Source of the DNA: Nitrospira sp.
Lineage (GTDB): Bacteria; Nitrospirota; Nitrospiria; Nitrospirales; Nitrospiraceae
DNA: 64,000 nucleotides
Assembly (NCBI GenBank): GCA_036984305.1
Contig: BQWY01000001.1
Location: forward strand, 868,001 to 932,000
Direction: 5' to 3'
The notes under the pieces are model-generated. The model made no database searches. It was not told where the DNA came from and saw only the letters and a program-made list of their open reading frames with translations. The translations under genes and the position numbers were made by a program. This document shows, in pieces, positions 31,678 through 40,186 of the stretch. Each line of letters starts with the position of its first letter. Positions within the stretch are counted from its first letter, which is position 1.

Positions 31678-32877
31678 ATGAGGGACGTGCGTTTGCTGGT
31701 AGCCCTGGTCCTCGTGACCTGGGTGATAGGGGCCGTGTGTATCCCGAGCCGGGTGGGAGCTGAAGTGCGTCTCTTCCCGGTGCCGGCCGTGGGCACGTCC
31801 AAGAATGACGGTAGCGACGCCGGGTTGATCGTGCCGGTTATGGTGACCGAGCCAAGCGGAGATCTTAAATACATTGTCGCCCCATTGTTGATTCAGAATT
31901 CCATTGTCGGAACGCGGGCTGCCATCAATGTTTTTCGTTACGAGTCGGGAGGGCGACAACTCCGATTCATCGGTTCGTTGGCAGAGCGGATTGAACGCCG
32001 ATTGCAATTGTCATACGCCGACCCGGCGTTTGGTAACGGGCGGTATGCCTTTTCCGTGGGTGGGGGATTTTTCAAAAACGCCACGGCTCGCTTTTACGGG
32101 ATCAGCCAACAATCGACCTTGGATGATCAGACCAACTATACCGATCGTGAGATTCAAGCGTTCTGGAAATTCGGCGTCTACTTCAACGAGGTGACGCAAT
32201 TGGCCTTCGGGCAGCGCTTTCGCGACGTGCGTTTGCAGCCCGGTGCCACCGACTTGCCATATACGGTGGATCAGTTTCCAACCGTCGACGGCGTGAACGG
32301 TGCGACGATTTTCGGGAATCGGCTGACCTTTCATTACGATACACGGGACAATCTGGTGACTCCGACCGACGGGGCGCAGATTACGGCGTACGCGGAAATT
32401 AACCAGAACTACCGGGTGAGCGGAAGCCCATTCTTTCAGCGGTATGAAGTCGAACTCAAGAAACTGATTGCGAGTCCGTCGAAGCATCTCATTTTGGTGA
32501 TTCGGGCTGATTTGCAAATGACGTTTGGGGATCAGGTTCCTTTTTACGAACAGAGCTCGCTCGGCGGGCAAAACAACCTTCGCGGGTATGGCGTCGATCG
32601 CTTTATCGACAAGCACCTGGTGGCCTTGAGTATCGAGCAGCGCATCCATGTATTCAGGACGAGAATCTCCAATGTCGTAGCGGACTTCGAAATCGCGCCG
32701 TTCATCGATACTGGCAAGGTGTTCAGCTCATTCAGTAAACGGATCAATCGGGACTACGAAGTGACGCCTGGAATAGGATTTCGCGGCATGGTCAGGCCCA
32801 ACGTCGTCGGACGCGTCGATTATGGGTACAGTTCTGAGGGTGGGGCCGTGTTTGCGGGGCTGGATTTTCCATACTAA
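31678..32877 (+). CDS. BamA/TamA-type surface antigen (D15) outer membrane protein
   Basis: The 399-residue protein has a signal sequence (LLVALVLVTWVIGAVCIPSRVGA) followed directly by a 16-strand-type barrel of the Omp85/D15 class: DTRDNLVTPTDGAQITAYAE, LGGQNNLRGYGVDRFIDKH (the RGY-like motif), PFIDTGKVF, and a final strand ending GLDFPY with an aromatic C-terminus. No POTRA repeats are visible, so it is a barrel-only Omp85 relative. It starts 8 nt after mlaC; a role as the outer membrane end of the lipid route is inference. Confidence 0.85.
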   Translation: MRDVRLLVALVLVTWVIGAVCIPSRVGAEVRLFPVPAVGTSKNDGSDAGLIVPVMVTEPSGDLKYIVAPLLIQNSIVGTRAAINVFRYESGGRQLRFIGSLAERIERRLQLSYADPAFGNGRYAFSVGGGFFKNATARFYGISQQSTLDDQTNYTDREIQAFWKFGVYFNEVTQLAFGQRFRDVRLQPGATDLPYTVDQFPTVDGVNGATIFGNRLTFHYDTRDNLVTPTDGAQITAYAEINQNYRVSGSPFFQRYEVELKKLIASPSKHLILVIRADLQMTFGDQVPFYEQSSLGGQNNLRGYGVDRFIDKHLVALSIEQRIHVFRTRISNVVADFEIAPFIDTGKVFSSFSKRINRDYEVTPGIGFRGMVRPNVVGRVDYGYSSEGGAVFAGLDFPY

Positions 32878-32900
32878 TGCCGGTCGTTTGGGAGACGTGT

Positions 32901-32925
32901 GTGAGGCGGTGCTGTCCCGCCTCAC
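32901..32925 (+). terminator. Terminator-like hairpin after the mla operon
   Basis: GTGAGGCGG (32901-32909) pairs with CCGCCTCAC (32917-32925), 9 bp with a 7-nt loop, 24 nt after the stop of the outer membrane protein gene. The following bases are not T-rich, so termination strength is uncertain. Confidence 0.4.
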
Positions 32926-33450
32926 TCAATACGAAAACAGAAAGAGCGGATATGCCGGTGTGAGAATCGAACGACGGGGCATCCCCGCTCTGCGGGAATG
33001 TGGGAGATCCGACTGTTTGCGTTGGTTGGAGCAAGTCAGGGGATATTAGCGGTCGATGGCCGTTTTCTCGAAGGCTACGCTCGTGCCCTGCTGGATCGAG
33101 AATATCGTCTGGCCGGAGCCATTGAGGCCGATGAGGCCGAGATCGAATTCAAGAGCCAGCGAATCTATTGGAGAGGACGGCTACGTCCTGTTGCCTAGAG
33201 GATGCGCAACTGCACGAGAGGATGGGGTTGGAGCCACAGCCAAAGGGCGATGGCTGGCGTTCAATTTGAGGCTCTGTGACTTGGTGGCCGGACCATCAAA
33301 CTGCTCTGGCGGAGTACTACCTCGGTCCCTTCCCAGATGGTCGGTTTGTCACTCAGAATACGCGGTGGGTTGGCATCGGGCTCCATTTTGTCTTTTGAGC
33401 GGGGGGAGGACCGCTCGGGAGTCTGGTGCAAGGCCGATCATGTTGGATTC

Positions 33451-33479
33451 TTGACTCCGATCGAGCGACGTGCCATAAT
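33451..33479 (+). promoter_or_regulatory. Sigma70-type promoter for dxs-ispG
   Basis: TTGACT (33451-33456) and CATAAT (33474-33479) with a 17-nt spacer. The predicted start near 33486 gives a leader of about 128 nt before the dxs ATG at 33614, which makes the frame start at 33485 implausible. Confidence 0.72.
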
Positions 33480-33613
33480 TTCCTTTGGTTTTTGAGGCAG
33501 ACCATCTCATATCTCCAAGCACATCCTGCACGAAGAAATTTGCCGGTCGTCTCTTCCGTGACCATTCACTGTCTCTTCTATTAGTCGGGTCGCATCCAGA
33601 AGGAGCATACACT

Positions 33614-35581
33614 ATGTCACTCCTCAAGACGATTCACAGCCCCGGGGATCTCCGACGAGTGGCCCCCAAAGATTTTCCTGTGCTCTGCCAGGAAATTCGG
33701 GACCAAATTATCTCGGCGGTGTCTGCTGTGGGTGGACATCTGGCATCCAATCTCGGGGTTGTGGAATTGACCGTGGCGCTGCACTACCTGCTGGACACAC
33801 CGCACGATAAGATTGTGTGGGATACCAGTAATCAAGCCTACGCGCACAAGCTGCTGACTGGCCGCCGGGAGCAATTTCATACGCTTCGTCAATACGGTGG
33901 CCTAAGCGGGTTCTGCAAACGCGAAGAAAGCGTCTACGACACATTCAATGCCGGCCATGCTGGAACAGGGGTATCTGCGGCGTACGGTATGGTCGAGGCA
34001 CGCGACCAGCAAAATCTGAGGCACAAGGTTTTGTGCGTTGTGGGTGACGGCGCCATGACCGCTGGAATGACGTTGGAAGGGTTGCACCACGCCGGGGGCA
34101 CCAACCGTGACTTCATTGTCGTGCTGAACGACAATCAGATGTCCATTTCGAAAAATGTGGGTGCCATCTCCGCCTACCTCAACCGCACCTTCACAGGAGA
34201 GTTCTTTAACAAGATGCGCGAGGATGCGGGACAGTTGCTGCGGGCAATCCCTCATATTGGGCAAGATATGCAGAAGATGGCGCGGCGTGCCGAAGAGCTA
34301 GCCAAAGGCATCATCCTCCCAGGACTCTTGTTCGAGGAACTGGGATTCCAATACGTCGGTCCTATTGACGGTCACAATTTTGAGCACCTGCTTCCGACCC
34401 TGGAAAACGTGCTCAAGATGAGGGGGCCGGTCCTCCTGCACGTGATCACGAAGAAGGGATTGGGATACGAACCGGCCATGAGAAATCCGGTATGGTTCCA
34501 CGCCTGTCCGGCCTTTGTGCGCGAAACGGGGGAAATGGCCAAGAAACCGTCGCGGCCGAGCTACACATCTCACGCAGTGAATACCCTGGTGACGTTAGCT
34601 CGAGAGGATCGGCGCATTGTGGCCATTACGGCAGCCATGTGCGAAGGGACGGGACTGAATGCGTTTGAGAAAGAATTTCCGGACCGGCTCTACGACGTCG
34701 GCATTGCTGAACAACACGCCGTGACATTCGCGGCTGGATTGGCAGCTGATGGGATGCGGCCTGTCGTCGCGCTGTATTCTACGTTTCTGCAGCGCTCCTA
34801 CGATCAGGTTGTGCATGACGTGGCAACGCAAAATTTGCCCGTTACGTTCTGTATCGATCGTGGCGGATTGGTAGCGGAAGACGGCACGACCCATCACGGG
34901 GCGTTCGACTTCGCGTTTCTGCGCCACGTTCCGAACATGGTGGTGATGGCACCGAAAGATGAGAATGAGCTTCAACACATGATCAAGACGGCATTGTCCT
35001 ATGACGGGCCCGCGTCGGTCCGGTATCCGAGGGGAACCTGCCTGGGAGTAGCGATCGATGAGACGCCGACTGCCTTGCCCATCGGCAAGGGTGAGTTGTT
35101 GCGGGAAGGCTCCGATGTGGCGATCGTTGCTGTCGGGGTAACAGTCGGGCCGGCTCTACAAGCCGCCGTGCGTCTGGCGGAACAGGGGATTTCAGCTGCC
35201 GTTGTGAACGCACGCTTCGTGAAGCCGCTCGATCAGGATTTGATTGCCCGAGTAGCAAGCGCAGCCAAGTGTGTGGTGACGGTGGAAGAGGGTGCGCGGA
35301 TGGGCGGCTTCGGATCTGCTGTGCTCGAGGCGCTGTCTGAGCAGGGGCTGGCATTGCCTACGAAGGTGATTGGGTTGCCGGATTGGTACATTGAGCAGGG
35401 GCCCCAGGACCTGTTGCGCGAAAAATACAGACTGACGGCCCAAGGTATCGCAGATTCGGTTGCTGCATTTTTCGAGCACGTCGCGAATGGGAGTTTACGG
35501 CGGCCCGGGTCGGCTGCCGAGGCCTTTGCGTTTAAATCGCATCACGCATACCTTTCGGAGGGTGACGAGCAAGGCAGCTGA
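33614..35581 (+). CDS. dxs: 1-deoxy-D-xylulose-5-phosphate synthase
   Basis: The 655-residue thiamine-diphosphate enzyme condenses pyruvate and glyceraldehyde 3-phosphate in the first MEP step. Seen: N-terminal GGHLASNLGVVELTVALHY, WDTSNQAYAHKLLTGR, TPP/Mg motif GDGAMTAGM followed by LNDNQMSISKNVGA, the transketolase central domain YDVGIAEQHAVTFAAGLAADG and the C-terminal transketolase domain. AAGGAG lies 9 nt before ATG 33614. The last approximately 25 residues (SLRRPGSAAEAFAFKSH...) extend beyond the usual end. It is followed by ispG after 29 nt. Confidence 0.97.
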   Translation: MSLLKTIHSPGDLRRVAPKDFPVLCQEIRDQIISAVSAVGGHLASNLGVVELTVALHYLLDTPHDKIVWDTSNQAYAHKLLTGRREQFHTLRQYGGLSGFCKREESVYDTFNAGHAGTGVSAAYGMVEARDQQNLRHKVLCVVGDGAMTAGMTLEGLHHAGGTNRDFIVVLNDNQMSISKNVGAISAYLNRTFTGEFFNKMREDAGQLLRAIPHIGQDMQKMARRAEELAKGIILPGLLFEELGFQYVGPIDGHNFEHLLPTLENVLKMRGPVLLHVITKKGLGYEPAMRNPVWFHACPAFVRETGEMAKKPSRPSYTSHAVNTLVTLAREDRRIVAITAAMCEGTGLNAFEKEFPDRLYDVGIAEQHAVTFAAGLAADGMRPVVALYSTFLQRSYDQVVHDVATQNLPVTFCIDRGGLVAEDGTTHHGAFDFAFLRHVPNMVVMAPKDENELQHMIKTALSYDGPASVRYPRGTCLGVAIDETPTALPIGKGELLREGSDVAIVAVGVTVGPALQAAVRLAEQGISAAVVNARFVKPLDQDLIARVASAAKCVVTVEEGARMGGFGSAVLEALSEQGLALPTKVIGLPDWYIEQGPQDLLREKYRLTAQGIADSVAAFFEHVANGSLRRPGSAAEAFAFKSHHAYLSEGDEQGS

Positions 35582-35610
35582 GCTCGGCGCTTGTCCATAT
35601 TCATCGATCG

Positions 35611-36813
35611 ATGCTAATCAAACGACGTCCCACACGACAGATCGCCGTTGGACCGGTCAAAATTGGGGGGAGTGCTCCAATTTCCATCCAATCGATGACG
35701 ATTCCGCATCCGAGCGACGTCAGGGCAACCGTCGAACAGATCCACCAGCTCGAGCAGGCCGGCTGCGAGCTTGTGCGGCTCGCCGTGCCCGACATGGAAG
35801 CAGCGGACGCCTTACCGAAGATCAAGGCGCAAGTCCGCATTCCGTTGATTGCCGACATTCATTTCGACCATCGCCTGGCGCTGAAGGCCGCGCAGGCAGT
35901 GGATTGCGTGCGCATCAATCCAGGGAACATCGGCGCGTGGTGGAAAGTGACCGAAGTCGTCAAAGCTGTGCAAGATCGGGGCATCCCTTTGCGTATCGGC
36001 GTCAACGGCGGGTCGCTGGAACGGGATTTGTTGGAGAAGTATGGCTACCCGACCGCTGAAGCCCTAGCGGAGTCGGCGCTCAATGCCGTCCATGCCATGG
36101 AGGACATCGGATTTCACGACATGAAAGTATCTCTCAAGGCCTCCGACGTGCATGTCGCGGTCGATGCCTACTGGATATTTGCCCATCAATCGGACTGCCC
36201 TCTTCATATCGGTATTACCGAAGCGGGAACCGTTCTCACGGGGGCCATTAAATCCTCCATCGGTCTAGGATGGCTTCTGATGAATGGCATCGGAGATACC
36301 ATGCGCGTGTCGTTAGCCGCGGACCCAGTGGAGGAAGTGCGGGTCGGATTCGAGATTCTGAAATCGCTCGAGCTCCGGCATCGTGGCATCAACGTCATCG
36401 CCTGTCCCACATGCGGGCGGGTTGAGATCGACGTAGTCCGAATGGCCAACGAACTCGAAAAAAAGCTGAGTCACATTACGACCCCACTCAATGTGTCGGT
36501 ATTGGGTTGTGTCGTCAACGGGATTGGCGAGGGGAAGGAAGCCGACATCGGAATCGCCGGCGGTGAGGGTGTAGGAATCCTGTTCAAGAAGGGGAAGCTC
36601 GTCCGTAAGGTGCCCATGGCCGATCTGATGGAGACCCTGATTGCCGAAGTGGAGGTATTGGCGAAAGAAAAAGAAGCCGAAGGAGGAGACTTGCCGCAAA
36701 CGATGCTCAATGCTCCTCAGACGGCGGAAGCCGGCAATGGGGCCAGACATTCGAATACCGCCGATCCATCTCGCACACTGCGTAAAGAGATCCCGGTTCT
36801 GCCCTCTCGATAG
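35611..36813 (+). CDS. ispG: 4-hydroxy-3-methylbut-2-en-1-yl diphosphate synthase
   Basis: The 400-residue iron-sulfur enzyme performs the penultimate MEP step. It has the TIM-barrel opening KRRPTRQIAVGPVKIGGSAPISIQSM, DIHFDHRLAL, RINPGNIG, and the 4Fe-4S cysteines in CPTCGRVEIDV and LGCVVNGIGEGKEADIGIAGG. This is the compact (bacterial) form. The C-terminal tail of about 45 residues after VEVLAKEKEAEG is an extra, poorly conserved-looking extension. It is probably co-transcribed with dxs, whose stop is 29 nt upstream. Confidence 0.97.
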   Translation: MLIKRRPTRQIAVGPVKIGGSAPISIQSMTIPHPSDVRATVEQIHQLEQAGCELVRLAVPDMEAADALPKIKAQVRIPLIADIHFDHRLALKAAQAVDCVRINPGNIGAWWKVTEVVKAVQDRGIPLRIGVNGGSLERDLLEKYGYPTAEALAESALNAVHAMEDIGFHDMKVSLKASDVHVAVDAYWIFAHQSDCPLHIGITEAGTVLTGAIKSSIGLGWLLMNGIGDTMRVSLAADPVEEVRVGFEILKSLELRHRGINVIACPTCGRVEIDVVRMANELEKKLSHITTPLNVSVLGCVVNGIGEGKEADIGIAGGEGVGILFKKGKLVRKVPMADLMETLIAEVEVLAKEKEAEGGDLPQTMLNAPQTAEAGNGARHSNTADPSRTLRKEIPVLPSR

Positions 36814-36841
36814 CCAGCGAGGCGATCCAACCCTCTATCGG

Positions 36842-36871
36842 TTGAGTTAACGATCAGCCGCCAGCTATAAT
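36842..36871 (+). promoter_or_regulatory. Promoter of tRNA-Cys
   Basis: TTGAGT (36842-36847), 18-nt spacer, perfect TATAAT (36866-36871). The expected start near 36878 lies about 15 nt before the mature tRNA 5' end, which is a normal distance for a tRNA gene. Confidence 0.75.
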
Positions 36872-36892
36872 CCTGCCGCACTCTCTTTGCGA

Positions 36893-36968
36893 GGCGCCGT
36901 ACCCAAGTGGCTAAGGGAGCAGTCTGCAAAACTGCGACGCAGCGGTTCGAACCCGCTCGGCGCCTCCA
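36893..36968 (+). tRNA. tRNA-Cys (anticodon GCA)
   Basis: A 76-nt cloverleaf: acceptor GGCGCCG (36893-36899) pairs with CGGCGCC (36958-36964), the discriminator base is T as expected for tRNA-Cys, and CCA is encoded (36966-36968). The anticodon stem-loop reads GCAGT-CTGCAAA-ACTGC with anticodon GCA, and the T-loop GGTTCGAACCC is intact. Confidence 0.97.
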
Positions 36969-37513
36969 TTTCCAGGGCGAGTAGAACCGACCTCACATCA
37001 GTTGAATCGCCTCTAACGGCAAGAACCCCTGTGTGCCCAATCGGTTCAACTGAGCGGCCAAACGCGGTAGATGGAAGCCCCCTCGTTTTCCCTCCTTGTG
37101 CCCGAGACCTCGGATCGCATGCGGTTCTCTCCTGTTACGAGCCTTGGTGTGACAGATCGATCCGCTTGATTAGGCTGGGATGCGCTCGACGGTACTTCCT
37201 GAAATTCCCGTCGAATGGGTCGATTGCGTTTCGTATTCAAATGAGGCCATAGCGATGGCTGGTGCCTCTAAATTGCTAATCGGAAACCGGTCCCCCACAC
37301 GAGAGGATCTCACGAGTCTGGCGTGCCATGATGGCGCGTAGGATATGATCACAGACTGTGGGCGTAACTTCTCGGCATGTTCTGTTTATCCGACATGGGG
37401 GAGCAGATTGGGGAAAATCCAGGCGAGGCCTAGGAACAGGTACGGCGGGGGTTGGCCGGTACAGACCATACACGTAGGGACGCCCCGAGGCGCGAGCGAC
37501 CGTTCCTGGAGGA

Positions 37514-37654
37514 TTATACCGTGCGTTCGGCCCACTTGGTCGGGCGCATGACAGTACTCAATGCAGCGAACACGCAAATCGTCGCCAACATGAGGAAACA
37601 TAACACCAGCAGAATGGTACCCCTGATATTGTGATGTGAAAGAAGCCCTAACAT
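37514..37654 (-). CDS. 46-residue single-helix membrane protein
   Basis: A short gene below usual length limits. GAGGAGG lies 7 nt before the ATG at 37654, and a promoter is visible 40-70 nt upstream on the same strand. The peptide begins MLGLLSHHNIRGT, has one membrane helix (ILLVLCFLMLATICVFAAL) and ends with a charged tail RPTKWAERTV. The topology resembles small regulatory or assembly subunits of membrane complexes. I do not recognise a family. A 72-codon frame (37648-37866) ends inside its start codon but lacks a ribosome site. Confidence 0.62.
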   Translation of the reverse strand: MLGLLSHHNIRGTILLVLCFLMLATICVFAALSTVMRPTKWAERTV

Positions 37655-37691
37655 TCAGCGTCCTCCTCATCTCTCCGATACTCTACATGCC

Positions 37692-37722
37692 TATATACTA
37701 CCACTTCGCAAATGTCTGCCAA
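37692..37722 (-). promoter_or_regulatory. Putative promoter of the 46-residue membrane protein gene
   Basis: On the minus strand TTGGCA (complement of 37717-37722) is followed by TAGTAT at 16 nt or TATATA at 19 nt. Transcription would begin near 37685, about 30 nt before the start codon. Confidence 0.45.
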
Positions 37723-37982
37723 CCTCTTTAATACTCGGTCATTGCGCATGAAGCTTTGCACGTCCATCCCAAGCTCAGGCGGCGTGGTCCTGTAACTGGC
37801 CGATTTTTCAGGAAGTGCAAGCAAGTGAGCATTTCTCAACTTGGTGTATACCCTCCTGCCAGGCACCGCTCATCCGTTTCCCGGGTACATGCCCCAACTT
37901 TTGTTGGAGCAGTAGCTGACACATGATTAGCCTAATCGCCGTACCCCTGTTCAACTCTGGACGATCGTGTGTCCACAAAGTC

Positions 37983-38003
37983 TGTGGATAAGGATGTGGA
38001 TAA
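37983..38003 (+). promoter_or_regulatory. Two tandem perfect DnaA boxes
   Basis: TGTGGATAA occurs at 37983-37991 and again at 37995-38003; both match the consensus DnaA box (TTATCCACA on the other strand) exactly and are 12 bp apart. A half-site TCCACA lies at 37972-37977 and a degenerate TGTGGATTG at 38102-38110. They lie in a gene-poor, relatively AT-rich stretch. They could titrate DnaA or regulate a gene; an origin is possible but unsupported, as dnaA/dnaN are not nearby. Confidence 0.6.
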
Positions 38004-38293
38004 GCACTTTTCGCTGCGCGATCCTGCACGTGGTGTGCGGAGATGAGCGATTTGCCTAATTTTTGGGCATTGAGTGCAGGGCATACCAGCCCCCTATATT
38101 TTGTGGATTGACTTTGTTTTTGACCTGTCGATGCACAATTCAAGGCATAGATACGTAGAAGGGCTGTAAGCAAACAGACGTCTCCATCCCAGGAGATGGG
38201 GGCTGTGGCCGTCAGGAGGCTCATTGTGCATAACAGGCGTGGTATGCTCTCTGCTCGGAGTTGAGTGCTGCATTGGAACGACAGAGCTGTCAA

Positions 38294-38323
38294 TTGACCC
38301 ATTTCCGATTCGAGTGCTAGAAT
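38294..38323 (+). promoter_or_regulatory. Sigma70-type promoter for hpnH
   Basis: TTGACC (38294-38299) and TAGAAT (38318-38323) with an 18-nt spacer; predicted start near 38330 and a leader of about 72 nt. AAGGAG lies 8 nt before the hpnH ATG. Confidence 0.68.
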
Positions 38324-38401
38324 GACCATATTTTTCCTCGTATGCGACCGTTTTTACAGAAGATTCCTTTCCAGAACGCACAAGTATAAGGAGATAGAGG
38401 G

Positions 38402-39418
38402 ATGGCTGTCCCGATGTCCCAGGCCTATCGTGTCGCAAAGTATGTCCTTACCCAAAAGCTGAGAGGGGTCAAACGCTATCCTCTCGTCTTGATGCTGGAG
38501 CCCCTGTTTCGATGCAATCTTGCTTGTGCGGGCTGCGGAAAAATTCAATATCCCGACCATGTATTGGATCGCCGCTTGACGCCTGAACAGTGCTGGGCTG
38601 CAGCCGAGGAGTGCGGTGCGCCGATTGTCGCCATTCCCGGTGGAGAGCCGCTCATTCATCCGGAGATTTCCCGGATCGTCCAAGGATTGGTCGCGCAGAA
38701 GCGTTATGTTTATGTCTGTACTAATGCGATTCTCCTGGAGCGAAAGTTAAAAGAGTTCAGCCCATCGACCTACCTCACATTCAGCGTGCATATGGACGGA
38801 CTGAAGCCCGAGCACGATCTGGCCGTCTGTCGCGATGGCGTGTATGAGGTGGCCGTGAAAGCGATCAAGGCCGCTTTGGCAAACGGTCATCGGGTGACGA
38901 CCAACACGACGCTGTTCGACGACGCCAATCCGGACCGCGTGCGGGAATTCTTCGATGAGATGATGGATCTGGGCGTGGAAGGCATGATGATCTCGCCGGG
39001 GTATAGCTACCAGAAGGCACCAGATCAACAGCATTTCTTAAAGCGGGCGCGGACGCGCGAGTTGTTCGCAAAAATCCTGAGCCGGCCGAAAAGAAAATGG
39101 CAATTCAATCAGTCTCCGCTATTCTTGGACTTTCTCATGGGGCGGAAAGAGTACCAATGCACGCCTTGGGGAAATCCGACGTACAACGTGTTTGGGTGGC
39201 AGAAGCCGTGCTACCTCCTGCAAGAAGGCTATACCAAAACGTTCCGCGATCTGATGGACACGACCGCGTGGCAAGACTACGGGACCAGCAAGAACGAAAA
39301 GTGCGCCGAGTGCATGGTGCATTGTGGATACGAGGCGTCGGCGGTCGAAGACACGTTTGGAAGCCTCGGGGGATTTGCGCGAACCGCGAAGCTGACGCTC
39401 TTACCGACGTCTCGTTAG
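38402..39418 (+). CDS. hpnH: Adenosylhopane synthase, radical SAM protein HpnH
   Basis: The 338-residue radical SAM enzyme adds the 5'-deoxyadenosyl group of SAM to diploptene, making adenosylhopane, the first step of hopanoid side-chain extension. The cluster motif is C38-x3-C42-x2-C45 (FRCNLACAGCGKI). HpnH hallmarks are KRYPLVLMLEPLFRCNL, IPGGEPLIHPEI, SVHMDGLKPEHD, SPGYSYQKAPDQ and the C-terminal cysteines CAECMVHCGYE. It is transcribed alone with the downstream unknown gene, while shc and hpnG lie 10 kb upstream. Confidence 0.95.
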   Translation: MAVPMSQAYRVAKYVLTQKLRGVKRYPLVLMLEPLFRCNLACAGCGKIQYPDHVLDRRLTPEQCWAAAEECGAPIVAIPGGEPLIHPEISRIVQGLVAQKRYVYVCTNAILLERKLKEFSPSTYLTFSVHMDGLKPEHDLAVCRDGVYEVAVKAIKAALANGHRVTTNTTLFDDANPDRVREFFDEMMDLGVEGMMISPGYSYQKAPDQQHFLKRARTRELFAKILSRPKRKWQFNQSPLFLDFLMGRKEYQCTPWGNPTYNVFGWQKPCYLLQEGYTKTFRDLMDTTAWQDYGTSKNEKCAECMVHCGYEASAVEDTFGSLGGFARTAKLTLLPTSR

Positions 39419-39494
39419 TTGCAAACAGGGTGCGTTCCTCTGAGTGTTATTGTGGCCACCGGTTTCGGCGACTAAAAAGACATATTTACCTCAT

Positions 39495-39887
39495 ATGACC
39501 GATACCAAAGCACATGGAGCTAGCAAGGATGACTCACCTGAGGGGCGAGTATTCCGGCCCGGCTCATTCACCGAACTTGCCGAGGCAGTCGACGTGGCTT
39601 TTGATTATCGCGGCGATGTGACGCTCGAACTCTCCTCCGGAGAAATCCTCAGTTGCTATCTGTTCAACCGCGAACCATCCGGCGGTGATTCTTGCGTCGA
39701 GGTTTTCACGGAGAACGAGGCTGCCCCCCGTGTGATTTCCTACAAACAGATTTCCTCGATCTCTTTCACCGGACAGGACACAGCCTCAGGAAAATCGTGG
39801 GAAGCCTGGGTAGCCAAAAAGGAATCACAACGTCTCGCCGAAGCGTTGCAAATTGCCGAGGATGCTCGCGCGCGAGGCCACCTGTAG
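39495..39887 (+). CDS. Conserved-looking protein of unknown function after hpnH
   Basis: The 130-residue soluble, acidic protein has no signal peptide or helix. A predicted beta-rich core (FDYRGDVTLELSSGEILSCYLFNRE ... APRVISYKQISSISFTG) resembles small SH3-like/barrel domains that read a short loop with SGE. The C-terminus is a helical, charged tail (SWEAWVAKKESQRLAEALQIAEDARARG). ATG 39495 is chosen because the coding character begins there. It lies 76 nt after hpnH and probably shares its transcript; a link to hopanoid metabolism is positional only. Confidence 0.7.
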   Translation: MTDTKAHGASKDDSPEGRVFRPGSFTELAEAVDVAFDYRGDVTLELSSGEILSCYLFNREPSGGDSCVEVFTENEAAPRVISYKQISSISFTGQDTASGKSWEAWVAKKESQRLAEALQIAEDARARGHL

Positions 39888-40089
39888 CTCCGATCCCGCG
39901 TCTCCTTCTCCCCGGAAAGCTATCCTCCAGCCGATCTGCCACAGCCAGTGTGCCACTCAGTCCATCCAATTTGCCAACCTGACAGCATGCGCATGTCACT
40001 CAATTGTGCCGTTGAGAAATCGCGGTACGAGATTGCATGATAGGGCGCTGCTGGAGCCGCTGAAAGAGGCTCTGTAGGCCTCGATGTTG

Positions 40090-40117
40090 TTGACAACCGG
40101 TAGGGCCTATGTTAAAT
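40090..40117 (+). promoter_or_regulatory. Putative promoter of the 40187 gene
   Basis: TTGACA (40090-40095) with TTAAAT (40112-40117) at a 16-nt spacing. A start near 40124 gives a leader of about 63 nt. Confidence 0.5.
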
Positions 40118-40186
40118 CTCACGCCCTCAAAAAACCGGCGCCTCTTGTGGACTCCGCTGGTCACACCTGGGTCGCGGGTGTGACTC

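Larger units (their letters stand above)
32878..33613 (+). other. Gene-poor region between the mla operon and dxs
   Basis: In 736 bases I find no convincing gene. Short frames (32998-33198, 33056-33454 and the minus-strand 33349-33627) lack ribosome sites and family features. The region holds a weak terminator-like stem at 32901-32925 and the dxs promoter at 33451-33479. A minus-strand fragment near 33060-33170 reads GLIGLNGSGQT, reminiscent of a P-loop, but it is closed by stops on both sides. Confidence 0.45.
36969..38401. other. Gene-poor region between tRNA-Cys and hpnH
   Basis: This 1.4-kb stretch is the longest region without a conventional gene. It contains an 8-bp inverted repeat CAGTTGAA/TTCAACTG (36999-37006 and 37045-37052), a 46-codon membrane-protein gene on the minus strand (37514-37654) with its own promoter and ribosome site, two perfect DnaA boxes (37983-38003), and the hpnH promoter. 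A 173-codon minus-strand frame (37808-38329) has no ribosome site, no domain and atypical composition; I do not call it. Confidence 0.6.

Noticed and set aside
33060-33183. A minus-strand stretch reading GLIGLNGSGQT, like a nucleotide-binding loop
   Set aside because: Only about 42 codons between stops, Gln in place of the essential Lys, and no flanking ATPase motifs; at most a decayed fragment.
37983-38003. Calling the DnaA-box pair a replication origin
   Set aside because: Only two perfect boxes, no dnaA, dnaN or gyrB nearby and no skew data; described as a DnaA-box cluster instead.
37808-38329. A 173-codon minus-strand frame in the gene-poor region
   Set aside because: No ribosome site, no recognisable domain or consistent composition, and it overlaps the DnaA boxes and the hpnH promoter.
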